From Epichloe hybrida (Eukaryota; Ascomycota; Sordariomycetes; Hypocreales; Clavicipitaceae): a stretch of 64,000 nt of DNA. The stretch spans positions 434,001 to 498,000 of the forward strand of contig JAFEKR010000035.1 of assembly GCA_019022495.1 (NCBI GenBank). The letters run 5' to 3'. Below are positions 1 through 10,669 of this stretch, one piece after another; within the stretch, counting starts at the first letter, position 1; every line of letters begins with the position of its first letter. A program made the translations under genes and the position numbers. Under the pieces are notes generated by a model that was given only the letters and a program-made list of their open reading frames with translations, searched no databases and had not been told where the DNA came from.

Positions 1-289
1 TCGCCCTGTAATTAAACCCCAATCATGTCGTGTAGCCCAAAATTTGTGCAGGAAAACAAAAAGATGCAAAAAATGCAAAGTGGTAATGAACAATGTGTCA
101 GGTATTTGAGACCACAATAGACCCAACCTCTTCCGAACAACGCCCGACGACGTGAATGTGCTGGGACAATTGCAGTCATATGATATTTCGTCTGCAGCCG
201 ACAAAGGATAAGTTGAACAAGGAGATGGACAGCGTTGATATAACCAGCGGGAGGGGTATTTTGAAAGCATTCGATAGTCAGAGCTTCTT
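1..289. other. 3' flank of the first gene; no gene seen
   Basis: Lies downstream of the minus-strand surface-protein gene and is probably its 3' UTR and flank. The open frames here are short and overlap each other, with no recognisable domain. Confidence 0.4.
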
Positions 290-1196
290 TCAATGCAATC
301 CCAAGCCAGAGACAAACCAGGTAAAGCTCAGCACGGTCATTACGCTCATCATCACCGCCATTCCGACAGCTTGGTTGTTGAAGATGGACCCGGCAGCACT
401 ACAGGATCCTGGACAGGTCCAATCCGGGTAGCGTGTGTATGGCAGGCCAGTGTACATGCCAAAGGTATAGCCAGTATAAGCACCAAGATAGCCAGCTTCT
501 GGAGCCTGCGTGATCTGAGCCTGGGAATCCTTGACAATGAGAGTGTACATAGCATTGCCCAAAGGGTTCTTAGGATCGTTGGCCTGCTGTTTGGTATCCC
601 AGACATAGTTGACCTCGGTAGCAAATGACATGTTGGCGGTGAGTGTGTAAGTCTCGCTTGCCTTCGAACAGCTGACAATAACATCAATGGCTGTCGGAGT
701 GCCGAGTAGCGAAGTGTAATTCCAGGACCAGGTGACATAGTCGCTGATTTTGTACAGACCCGAGGGCTGTAGGAATGTATTGGGAGTCTGCATACTAATG
801 CCGGCGGGGGGGTTGTCTGGGGGGAACTCAGTATGATTCGCAGTCATCGTCGCGGCTCCCTTCTCCCCCGATGTGGTAGCTTTGGCAGTGTTCAGGTCGG
901 TAGTTTTGGCGCCTGCTTTGCCCGTGCTTTTGGCCGAAGAGTCTCCGGTTCCTGTGGCAGATGGGGTAGATGGTTCCGGTGTCGCTACATATTCCGATTA
1001 GTACCATCAAGACGACTGAGAGCGCAAGATCTTAAGACACGGGCATACCTGTAGGTTTCGCGGACTCTGTGCTATCAGCTCGTACGACAAGAGCATCCAG
1101 CTCGGGAAGCCATCGAGGCCACCCTGATGCTGAAGCAACGGAACCAAAGGTGGAAAGGCACATGGCCAGTTGCACCAGAGTCTGCGAGGGACGCAT
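290..1196 (-). CDS. Predicted secreted, membrane- or GPI-anchored protein (DUF7137-like)
   Basis: Two exons, 1196-1049 and 984-290, encode 280 aa. The donor is GTATGC and the acceptor TGTAG, and the G of exon 1 joins CG of exon 2. The start at 1196 gives a clean signal peptide (MRPSQTLVQLAMCLSTF, residues 1-17, then small residues). Residues about 50-95 are a Thr/Ser/Lys/Ala-rich linker. A compact domain of about 150 residues follows, with conserved-looking Trp, Asn and Cys (TCPGSC near the end). The C-terminus is about 20 hydrophobic residues with nothing polar after it, which suits a GPI signal or a single membrane anchor. The layout resembles the fungal DUF7137 family as I remember it. Function is unknown and no catalytic motif is visible. 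The exon structure is solid; the family name is less so. Confidence 0.75.
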
Positions 1197-1535
1197 GATG
1201 GCTGCTTCCGTCTTCTCTGCCCGAAAATCCAGAAGCCGCAATGAAACGAGTTGGTTTGAATTATCTGAGCAAGGTATGGTGGTTCGGTTTGTTTTTAGAC
1301 AACGAATGCCGCGCCGCTTCTGAATAGAGTTGGGCGTGGAAACGGTCGGCCCACGATCGGTCGTAGGTGGCTGACCGTTTGTCGATGGCAAAGAGAGTTT
1401 GCAGATGCGGACCAAACAAACGGGGGGCGGATCAAGCGAGTGTCGGGGAAATAGTCGAAAGTAATAAAACAGCTACTGCATAGCGAGAGACGGGGGAAAA
1501 TAACGAGAGCGCCGGCCGTGTTCTTCTTTTCTTTA

Positions 1536-1556
1536 TCTCTCTCTCTCTCTCTCTCT
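1536..1556. repeat. (TC)n dinucleotide repeat
   Basis: An uninterrupted TC run of about 21 bases in the upstream region of the minus-strand surface-protein gene, about 340 bp before its start codon. On the sense strand it reads GA. Such tracts are common in fungal promoters. Confidence 0.85.
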
Positions 1557-1767
1557 TCGTTTCTTTCTTTGGTTGGTTAAGCAGGAGAGGGTTGTGTACA
1601 TGTGAAACGAGTGAGCACGGGGTGAGCAAGGAGCGTGGTTCAGCTATTACATATCAGGGAAACCCCGATCGCCCAGGGTTTGGGACCAACCGGGCCCCGT
1701 TGTTGACCGTGTTGACTGGCCCGGAGCCCCTGGCAGTCTACATAATAGTGACGAAACTGGCCGGCCG

Positions 1768-1814
1768 GCTGACTGGCTGGACTGACTGGCTGGACTGGCT
1801 GGACTGGCTGGCTG
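1768..1814. repeat. GGCTGGACT-type short tandem repeat
   Basis: Four to five imperfect copies of an 8-9-bp GGCTGGACT unit. It produces a repetitive Trp-Leu-Asp open frame that is not a gene. Confidence 0.75.
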
Positions 1815-3407
1815 TGCCACCATGGCACCATGGGTACGAGCATGCCAACCAGACTTGGCCTAAACAGGCGTGGTCGCACCGGGGAGACGCAGTTCAATCA
1901 AAGCGCTGGGTTGTATGTAACCTGTCCAATTTGCAACCTTTCTTTTCCATCTTTGTTTTTTTCCTGGCACGGGCATTATCACTCCCTTCACCCAAAGTAC
2001 CCTTCTTCCTTCGTCCGACAGGTTCAGCCCGACCTGTCAGTGTGTTTTGTTTTCTTGCCTTCTTGAGAGTGTCAAAATGTTGTCATTATTCACAGTGGGG
2101 TCAGTCTCACTGATGCACACACATCACATGCCTGCAGACAAACAAAACAAACAGCCAACCCAGCCAACCCAAGGGGTAACGAGCGACGCACGTGATCTCG
2201 CTTCGCCCATACCCTAGCCTCCTGACCTGGCTACGTAGTAATAACCCGTACGGACGTATGAATGCAGGGATGGGGATGGAGCAACGGGCTGCGCCGCAAG
2301 GCAGGCAAGGGAGATTTTAACCCTTGATCATAATTCGACTATTATTGCCATGCAAGCACTTGATGCCGCGGGCAAGCTCTGCACTGCCCGCCATTCGCGT
2401 GCTATTTATGGTCTTCATCCATGCACAAGTGGCATATGTACACACATACATGTGCTTATCAGTCTGCGAAGGAAAAATCCACTCACTGGTAATCATCGGG
2501 ACCTGCATTCCTGTGAGGTCCTTTTCAAATGCGTCTTTGGCAGGGTCTTGTTCCCTCCTCCTCCAGCGACGTCCTTGTCGAAAACAATGAATAAGGATCA
2601 TGGATATGTGCGACAGTCACTTTACATAAAGTTTAATATGTGGACTGTTACTCCTGTCACCCCGGTGAATTCGACATGCACAATAAATTCAGTTCGATGT
2701 GACTTGCATGCAGTATAAAGTTTTTCAACGCATCGTCTCCTTTCCAAAAGGTCTCCAAACAGTGAAGACAACATTAACATGGCCGGTCACGAATAATGAA
2801 AGGAAACTGCTTTTCTAGACAAGAGGTGTCGATATTTACCCTCCCACTAATCAGCTTTGGGTCGTTAAGTCTATGAATGCGGAGAAACTCGGAGCAAACC
2901 AGTTGCCATCCATTACGACTGCGCTTTGTTAGCATCACGATGTTGGCTCATTTTACACGCGCGTCTCTCTCGCTCACCTTTTTACGTTTGGAAGGTAGGT
3001 TTGCAAGTCTGCCTGGTATACTGGATGCTTGACCTGTGACTTCTGGAGTGTCCAAATGCTGAGCCGGCCATCACTCATCATCAAGCTGTCCTGCTATGCT
3101 GCATATGCACGTGAGTGCCAACTGCTGCCTGCTGCTGTCTGCTGCTGTCTGCTGCTGCCCTTTCCGACTCACAGTGAATCTACCAATGTATTGTCCAAGG
3201 CCCATTTTTCCTTCCATCTATTTTGTTCTCTAGCTCTGACTTGGGAAGTTCAAATTACCTTTTCTGTGCTTGATGATTTGCACAACTAGCTGTCCGTTTT
3301 ATGTCAAAAAGTCATCCCTGCGGCACGCAAAACAGTGAGTTGAACTCTGTCAATTCTCCTTCAGACCAGAGACGGAATTTATTAATCAGGTTCTGGTAGG
3401 CAATGAA

Positions 3408-4782
3408 ATGTCTCAAGCACTCTCAGATCCCGATTTTCTTTCTCCAATCGTCAAGATTTCTCAAGAGGAATACGAAAATCTTGTCGCGATTGCCCACCAA
3501 TACCGTAAGAAACTATTCACTCCACAATGCTCTTGGTCTATTCAAGGACTTTCGTACCTCTCTCTTCATCATTCATTTTACGCTGACAAGTCGCCTGTAA
3601 CGAAGAGACGCTATGCAGTAATCTACTGAATGGGGGTGTTCCGCAGGAAGCCTTGAAAGTAAACTCTGCCCACCATCATCTGCCTCCGCACACCCAATCT
3701 GACAGATTCCACATTCTGAACTAACACAACAAAGCTTCTCAGCTTGCAGACCTCGGCCAGCTCAGACCCCAACGATTCTAACCATGCTTCTTACGCCCCT
3801 ACGACATCGGCAGGGGGCCTAGAGAATGGTCCTGTTCCTACAGATATCGGGCATGTTTTGCGATCGTGCAAAGATTCCTCACTCTTGGTAGGAAGATGGG
3901 AACGTGCACAGGCGTTGGGAAAAGGCGAAGATTCTTCCGATGATTCCGAATTTGACATGCTAGACCAGCCAAAAGGTCCCATCTTTGATGAAACACCGAG
4001 GCTGAAATTCGAGCGAGTCGCTACACGAACTGTGCAGCTCTGCAACCTACCTCAAGGCACCACTCTTGCCGATATCACGTCTGTTGTTAGAGGGGGCTTG
4101 CTTCTCGATATTTTCTTGCGAACAAGGGACAACACTGTCGCCCTATCTTTCCTGCATTCACGAGATGCCCAAGCCTTCTATGACCACGTACATAATAATA
4201 GGTTGCACATCAATGGTTCCAAGGTTCGTCGACGAGCATTCATTTCATTGACCTCCGTGCTTTACAAGTCGAGCTTACTTGTTCCCTAGGTCGAAGTCAG
4301 ATGGAATGTCCGTCAATTCGTTCTGGCAGGACACACTGCACACAAAATCGGACTAGGAGCTTGCCGCAATCTCGTTGTGCGGTATTGCAACCCCAATTAT
4401 ACGGAGCGGGAAATAGTCGATGACCTAGAACACATACACAATCTGGTAGTCATCCACATAGAATTCATTGGAGGTCATTGCTTTCTCAGCACCAATTCGG
4501 TCAATGCTGCTATGTTTGCTCGGACGTGTATGATGAGTCGATTGTAAGCTGGCTCTCCGTCTCTTTGTTCTTGTCGGCCTACCTGCCTACAGCATATACT
4601 TCTGCCACTGACACTGTGAAATCAGAAAATATAAAGGATCGCGCATTGAATGGGGTGTCGATGAGTGTGCGCAGCCCCTGCACAAATTACCGAATGCGAG
4701 ATCGAGACAGGCAGAGGCAACGTCAAAGCAGACGCAAATATATGCCACAAACCGCTTCGAACTACTCTGCCTAGAAGAGTGA
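3408..4782 (+). CDS. RRM RNA-binding protein, Nrd1-like (negative regulator of differentiation type)
   Basis: Five exons (3408-3504, 3591-3658, 3750-4223, 4290-4543, 4626-4782) encode 349 aa. The phases agree at all four junctions. The start MSQALSDPDF precedes a helical segment (ISQEEYENLVAIAHQY). Residues about 108-190 form one RRM (VQLCNLPQGTTLADITSVV, then LSFLHSRDAQAFYDHV). A second RRM follows the junction at 4290 (NLVVRYCNPNYTEREIVDDL, then CFLSTNSVNAAMFARTCMM). The tail runs SRIEWGVDECAQPL to NRFELLCLEE. This order and tail match the fungal Nrd1 group, which in fission yeast binds mRNAs that drive sexual differentiation. Intron 1 ends in AAG, and intron 3 begins with the unusual donor GTTCGT. 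The 5' exons are short, so the N-terminus is the least certain part. Confidence 0.75.
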
Positions 4783-5101
4783 CGGCAGGCATAACGACAT
4801 ATGAAGCAACGCGAACACGAAAAGGTGACAAATCGACGTATTATCCGTGTTAAAGTACTTGGCAAAATAAATGTATATGCTGCACTATAGTGACTGGAAA
4901 GGCGGCTGGCTTCACGTGCCAGTAAATGTTCTGTTGCTATAACATGGGCGCCCAATTTATCAAGTGCATGGCGCCCACAGAGCGGGTCCCTGTCAATTTA
5001 TTTTACAATTACTAGGTTGACAAACTTCGAACGGCCTCCTGCAAGAAAGCACCTGGTGACATTTTAGCTAGGTACGTGACAAGTGACAAGTGACACATGA
5101 T
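4783..5101. other. Short convergent intergenic region
   Basis: Lies between the converging 3' ends of the Nrd1-like gene and DCP2. It should hold both 3' UTRs. Nothing else is seen. Confidence 0.5.
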
Positions 5102-7538
5102 TCATCGACGTCCGGCATTGTGAGTCACAGATTGCAAGTAACCCAGCAAGAAGGTCTGCTCAGCGGGTGAAATCGGAGTCTCGCCACCTTTGGAAGCGAT
5201 AGAAGATACTCTGGAGCGCGGTAGCTCTCCTGGACCTGCCTGTTCCGTTCCCGGAGTCTGCTGCTTGCCAAACAGGGAGAGAAGCTGCTTCTTCTGATCG
5301 CGTGAGCCATCGGGATTGTAGCCACCATCGGCAGGCTGAGATGCATGAGACTCTCCGAAAGCCAGCCCGGTCTGCACTGGAGGGGGCTTCGAAGGGAAAG
5401 GGGACGCTCTGGGAGACGCAGTTTTCTGATTGGGTATATCATCCAGGTTATCGATGGTTTCTCCTCTTTGAAGGATACGGGTTGGCTGAGGTTGCTGGCT
5501 GGCGCTCGGGGCAAACGGCGACCTAGCATGTCGTTGCTGCTGCTGCTGCCAATGGGCTTGCGGGCAAGAAGATTGCCGTCGATAGAGGCTTTGAATCTCT
5601 CTGTGTGGCGGCAAGGACAAGACTGATGAATTGAGGTTCGCTTTCAGAGACAACCGGTCCAGAGAAAATTGTCGGCTGTCAGGGCCTCGGTTGCCCTGTA
5701 GCTGTTGTAGGAGTGCGTTTTCGACCTTTTTGGGGAGAGGATTTTGTTGATCCATTGTGGTCAACGGCTGCTGACTTGGTGCATTGTTGGCAGGGCTGTT
5801 CTTGAACATCCCGAGAAGATTCGACCGATGTTGGTCTCCTGCGGGTTCAACCGCAGATCCAACCAGCTCTGATACGTTTGTTTGCGCTGCTCGACCTGAG
5901 GCCTCCAATGGAGCGGTGGGATCGACCTGGCTGAATTGAGGCGGGCTCTGGGCCGCAGGGGAAACAGCATCTCGTTTGAACGCGTTGAGGAGTGCGAGAG
6001 AAGCCCCACTAAGTTTAGCAGAGCCAGGAGCAGCGGGTAGCTGGTTGCTCTGTTTGGACAATGTGCTCTGACTGGGCAACGTATGCAACGAAGAGTTCCT
6101 CGTATTACTGTCGTGCTGAGACGGAGGTTGTTGTTGGTCCAAGGTATACGGCGACGTCAAGCTTTGTGTTTGTAGAGATGCATGGTGCCCGTAAGGCACT
6201 TTGATCTGCTGCCGCCGAAATTCTGGATGATATGAGAACGAACTTTGGGGCTGATTTACAGCTGGATCCCACATCGGAGTTTCATGAGAAGGCGGAATTG
6301 GGAAAGACGGCGGTGGATGCTGTGCCTGAAGTCCACCATGGTGCAGGTTGGTTTGGTGGTGGGGATTTCGAGGTTGTGGCACGTCGGATGGCATTGCATG
6401 CGAAGGAGTGTGCGGCATTGCACCTTGTTGGCTTCGGGCAGCTGGTTGGGCGTTGTTGGATTGTAGGATCGATAAGAGAGCACTGCCTTTGTCTTCTTGA
6501 GGCTGGGAGTGTTGAAGCCCCTGGGTTGGAGGTTGCATCTTTAACAGCCGCTGTAATTCTCTCGTAGCTCCATCCAGGGTTTCGATGGCAGGCACATAAG
6601 TCTGTCGCTCGAAGTTTGTAGGCGCCCAAGTATCGTCCTCCGTCGTGACAACCTCGTCAGCCACGTGGTGTGGTAAAGGATGGTGAGGCCCGCTTGTAGC
6701 CCTTCTCTCCTCAACCTTCTTCTGGGAACTAATCCATTTCTTCAAGGGAAATAGAAATGGAGCAACCATGTAGAACTTGTTCATAGCAGGACCGGAGCTT
6801 TCATTCTGCGATTGCGCGCCTTTCTTGCGAAATGCGGGGAGCTCGGACAATTTGTACCATTCAATCTTGCTGATTTCTTTTCGAGTTCGGGGCTGAAACT
6901 TGGTATCCATGGGGATATCTCGGAAAACGTATAAGCGAAGTTGTTGTTCTCGCATCGAAATTTCAATGTACTTGGGCTTTTTCTCTGTCGGCACGAGGCC
7001 AGCAGCACGAAGATCCAGGCCTGTCTCTTCGTACACTTCTCTGACTGCGCAATCCAGATCATCTTCGTCCTTGTTGATCTTCCCTCGAGGAAAACTCCAA
7101 TTCGCGCCTTTCTTCCAGCCCTTTACCAAGACAACTGAATCCATTTCCTGGTTGAGCATAATGGCGCCTCTAACAGGTACTCGGGTCTTGTATTGCATGA
7201 ACTCTTCAAAAGCTTTTGTATGATTCTCGACGGAAAATGAGGCGAGAAGAGGGCAATGCTGAAATATCCGTAAACAAAATGTCCTTAATGACATGGAGGG
7301 TAGGTTCGGGTCAAGAGGTCTTATGAAGTCCTCGTAGAACCATTGGGCTTCCTCAACTTGAAAGCATATTCGAGCCACGGATGAGAGATCTTCCTCGGGA
7401 AGGTTGATAATGAAACGGACGCAAAGGTCGTCCAACCCTATCAGAAAAAAATTAGCAGACAGGCAGAAGGAGGGCTGAATAGAACAAAATAATAGGAAAA
7501 CCCATACAGTCTTTAAGTTGCATCTGATTCGTTGTCAT
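5102..7538 (-). CDS. DCP2: mRNA-decapping enzyme Dcp2 (Nudix hydrolase)
   Basis: Two exons, 7538-7508 and 7437-5102, encode 788 aa. Exon 1 is only 10 codons plus one base, and the intron splits the Trp codon of LKDW-LDDLCVRF. Dcp2 removes the 5' cap (m7GDP) from mRNA in P-bodies, activated by Dcp1 and Edc3. Residues about 1-95 are the Dcp2 N-terminal regulatory domain (FIINLPEEDLSSVARICFQV). The Nudix domain follows, with the full signature at residues 129-151 (SFPRGKINKDE, then REVYEETG) including the catalytic Glu pair 147-148. Box B (FRDIPMDTKFQPRTRKEISK) comes next. The last 500 residues are disordered, rich in Gln, Pro and Ser, as in other filamentous ascomycetes; such tails bind Edc and Pat1 proteins. 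Nothing is missing. Confidence 0.97.
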
Positions 7539-8082
7539 TGTGTCCTGTTGGAGCTCGGATCATTCCTAGTCTTTGAGGATGGCTTGTTCGGCGTGTAACA
7601 GATCAAGATGTTTTCCACGGTTTTCCTGGACAGTATTCAAGGCGCAGAAGCGAAGGGTTGCTTGACATCGTCGACGCAAGGGAAGTTTGAAGGGTGAGAT
7701 GCGGGGGGATGTTTATTGCAAACAAGCACACGGTCAACACACCTCGGAAGTGCGCGATGCTAAAACTGGGGGCCGATGCAAATGCCCACGCGATGAAGAG
7801 GGTTAAAAGCAGATCTGTGAACCAGTCTATATTTGTTGAAGGAATCATACGATGAACAGCACGTAGAAATGGCAAACTTGGCAAGCTGGACTAGTGGATG
7901 AAGTGTTCGTCTGTGTGCCAGTGGCAGAAAGGACCCGAAGCGGAGAGCTTGATCAGCGTGCCACCGTGACCAGCCACATTTGGCCTAACAGTCAAGTCTC
8001 CAGTTTCATTCTTGTGGCGGTGCACTGGATGCCGCTCGGACGCTCGGAGGGAGTGTTGTAGCAAGGGAACAAGGGACATCTA
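7539..8082. other. Intergenic, upstream of DCP2
   Basis: Contains the DCP2 promoter and 5' leader. Minus-strand frames 7603-7884 and 7891-8079 have no recognised domain. The second begins at the very edge of the inverted-repeat element at 8083, so it could be a fragment cut by the insertion, but I cannot support a gene. Confidence 0.35.
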
Positions 8083-8410
8083 AACACGCATATGTCAAAA
8101 ATTGAACACGCATATGCCGTTAGTCCTAATCGGGATAGACAGTCTACCCACCTGTTTTTAGTGTGGCTCGCGTCTAATCTTTGTAGCTATTATAGTAGGG
8201 TAAAATTATGTAGCTAGTATTATTATTAGAGATACTAAGGATATAATATACTAGTGTAAAAGGTTAAATTTAATGTTAAAGGTAATAATAATTAATAATA
8301 ACTAAGAAGCTAAGAAAGGGGAGAAGGAGAGGAATCTAGGTTAGAAGGTAGGCAAAAAGCGGGAAAAGTGGGGCGGCATATGCGTGTTCAATTTTTGACA
8401 TATGCGTGTT
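8083..8410. mobile_element. MITE with bipartite inverted ends and TA target duplication
   Basis: A 328-bp element with inverted ends of about 37 bp flanked by TA on both sides (8081-8082 and 8411-8412), as for Tc1/mariner or pogo (Fot1) elements. Each end holds two direct copies of AACACGCATATG separated by TCAAAAATTG. The interior is very AT-rich, with many TA and few CA dinucleotides, as after RIP. There is no coding capacity. It is probably non-autonomous and mobilised by a related transposase elsewhere in the genome. Confidence 0.85.
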
Positions 8411-8921
8411 TAGAGGTCCGGGAACAAGCCCTTGTTGCAAGTTATACTCCGTACATGTAGATCTCTTTCAGGCTTTCGTCTGTAACCCTTATCTTCATGG
8501 GTATCTTCATTGGGCTCACATCCCTGCGAGTGACCTGCCTCGCCCTTGACACACCGCCAAAAGGGATTGAGGGTCCGCGAATTACATCATCGATGGTTGC
8601 AGAGGCATCCCAAAACAAGAAAATCCCCAAACGGTCCAGAACGCACTTCGGCCGCTTGTGCAATTTAAAAGGTCACCCATGCTGCAGCTCCGTTTCTGTT
8701 GAGAAATAATCATCTCTTCCTGCACATTGATCTTCTCGTCTTAATCCTTCGTAACGACCTTCTGCTTCGACGCGCGCGCTTGTTGAAACCAGCCAAGGCG
8801 CTGATACGTCAGCTCGCTTAGTTCCCTTTGGCGCCTCGAGTCGTCTACAAAACGGCGACCACAACTCCTCATCGATACTGAATTCGTGCCAAGACTTCTT
8901 CTTTGATCTTTCGGCAAAAAG
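8411..8921. other. Promoter region of the DUF4112 gene
   Basis: No supported gene. It contains one copy of the dispersed decamer TACTCCGTAC at 8445-8454. The last 200 bp are the probable leader of the gene starting at 8922. Confidence 0.4.
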
Positions 8922-9748
8922 ATGACTACTTTTGTGGCAAAAACCGCCGCCAGGAAGCTCTTTGGCAAAAAGCTCCAAGATAAATTCGGACAAGGAGTAA
9001 GTGTTCCAGCATTGTTTCCCTTCGTGTCTTTGGTTTCGACATTAGTGATTTTATACTAAAATTTCGACGCAGGATCCCTATTATGAAAAGGTGCCAGGCG
9101 TGAAACGCAACGGCAAGCCAACGGGCAAGCAAGTGAAGCAGAAACGTGAATTGCCTCCTGGCTTGTCGGAGCACGATGCGAAGGTCTTGATGCAAGTCAG
9201 AAGAAGGGTCCATCACTTGGACTGGTCCTTATTCACCATTTTTGGTGTGGGATTCGGCTGGAGCACCGTCATTGGTTTTATACCTGCGTAAGTATATTTC
9301 ATGGTAGATGGCCATCGATGGTGCAATAACAGCATTGCTTACAAAAGACATCAGAATTGGAGATGCCATCGACGGGCTGATGTCATTATCAGTTTTCAGA
9401 AAATGTTGCAAAGTGGAAGGTGGTCTGCCACATGCGGTGAAAGTTCGCATGATGATCAACGTCGCACTTGACTTTGTAATTGGACTCGTTCCCGGCGCAG
9501 AAGCCGTGTACCGAGGCAACACACGAAATGCACTTCTACTCGAGGACTACTTGAGGGAAAAGGCTGAGAACAAATTGCGCGTGCCAGGCAAAGAGCCAGG
9601 TTCTACTCGCACGACTGGACGCCGACAAGTACAGCGAGAGGAACCAGCTGTCCATCCAAGCGAGCGACAGCACCAGGATGGCATCATCACCCCTGATGAG
9701 CCTTCGGCAAGACAATCGACACTGAAGAAGAAGAAAAGACAATGGTAG
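8922..9748 (+). CDS. DUF4112 family protein
   Basis: Three exons (8922-8996, 9073-9287, 9355-9748) encode 227 aa. The donors are canonical (both GTAAGT) and the phases agree. The N-terminus MTTFVAKTAARKLFGKKLQ is basic and helical. Residues about 55-150 carry the DUF4112 pattern: LDWSLFTIFGVGFGWSTVIG, then IPAIGDAIDGLMSL, then MMINVALDFVIGLVPGAEA. The two hydrophobic stretches suggest membrane insertion. The C-terminal 60 residues are polar, with a final basic cluster (LKKKKRQW). The family occurs in fungi and bacteria without a known reaction. It is a typical length for fungal members. Confidence 0.85.
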
Positions 9749-10669
9749 ATGATTCAGGGGGTAAGATGGATTTGGTGAGAATCGGTTACGAAGCGTTGCT
9801 GGAAGGAACAAGGCAAATTAGCGGGTGTTTACTTAAGCGTTGCATTGTAGTGATACGTCAGCATGAGGAGGGTGAATTTAACGAGAGTCAATACCTTGGT
9901 CATTAACACATATCAGGACTTCCATCTATGTATGATATATTCAATGCCAAAAAAACGAACAAGAATTGAACAGTTGTGCCCTGCTACGTTCATGTTTTCA
10001 GGCGAGTTTGCGTGCTCCTCCAGGCGGCGGCCGTCTTACTCTTCATCGCGGAATGCTCCTGTTTTCCTACCTTCTTTCCGAGCAGTGTAAGACCGGGCTC
10101 CGCAGAAGGATCGAAGAGTCCTGGCTATTGTTGTCAAGGTCCCACCATTATGACACGAAATGTGGGTGTTTGTTTGCTGATTGATAATTTGGAAATCCTG
10201 ACGAGATCCAATACTTGACGCTGAGCCCCTGTCGGTCCTAGCGGCTCTACTTCGACGCGACAGGCTCCCTTCACGCGTCAATTCCTGTGGGGTTCATTAA
10301 AATCGGTGGTTGGCGCGCCGAGACAGAAGCAGCGGGCGTGCAATGCGTCTTCTTGCAGCAGGTACCGTTCATGTACCACGGCGGTCCCACCCCGGTGCTC
10401 CCTGCCTATACATACATGCCTCCACTCCAGCCTCTTGGGAAAGCTAAATAAAGTGATCCGCCACGCGTCCCAGACGCGTCTGGCCGCACGTGACGGCGTA
10501 CCTAACCTTTTGTACAAAAGCCTCTGGCGCCACCGGTCAGTCATTGACACCATCTCTCTCCATCGCGCCTTCAAACAATCTTCTCCGCCTCCTCGAGCTT
10601 TCGCCCATTTCGCATTCTGTCTGTGTCGTTTGCATACTGAAAATCCTACACACGCATCAATTCATCACA
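9749..10669. other. Intergenic and promoter of rnr2
   Basis: The first part is the 3' flank of the DUF4112 gene. From about 10270 it becomes the rnr2 promoter, with three MCB boxes (separate entry) and an E-box-like CACGTG at 10487-10492. No gene is supported. Confidence 0.5.
10273..10479 (+). promoter_or_regulatory. MCB boxes upstream of rnr2
   Basis: Three perfect ACGCGT hexamers lie at 10273-10278, 10463-10468 and 10474-10479; the last two are 11 bp apart, one helical turn. In ascomycetes ACGCGT is the site of MBF (Mbp1-Swi6), which switches on ribonucleotide reductase and DNA replication genes at G1/S. Position 190-400 bp before the start codon of the rnr2 gene fits. Binding here is inferred. 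Confidence 0.7.

Larger units (their letters stand above)
1197..3407. other. 2.2-kb intergenic region between divergent genes
   Basis: Separates the surface-protein gene (-) from the RRM gene (+). It holds simple repeats (listed separately). Open frames at 1592-2113 and 2317-2718 are low-complexity or overlap on both strands and match no domain. I see no convincing gene, tRNA or repeat-bounded element. Long promoters and 5' leaders of both genes are the likely content. Confidence 0.4.

Noticed and set aside
1592..2113. 173-residue plus-strand frame
   Set aside because: Its core is the GGCTGGACT repeat, and overlapping frames exist on both strands.
7891..8079. 62-residue minus-strand frame ending at the MITE edge
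   Set aside because: Possibly a gene fragment, but no family is recognised and the length is not exceptional for chance.
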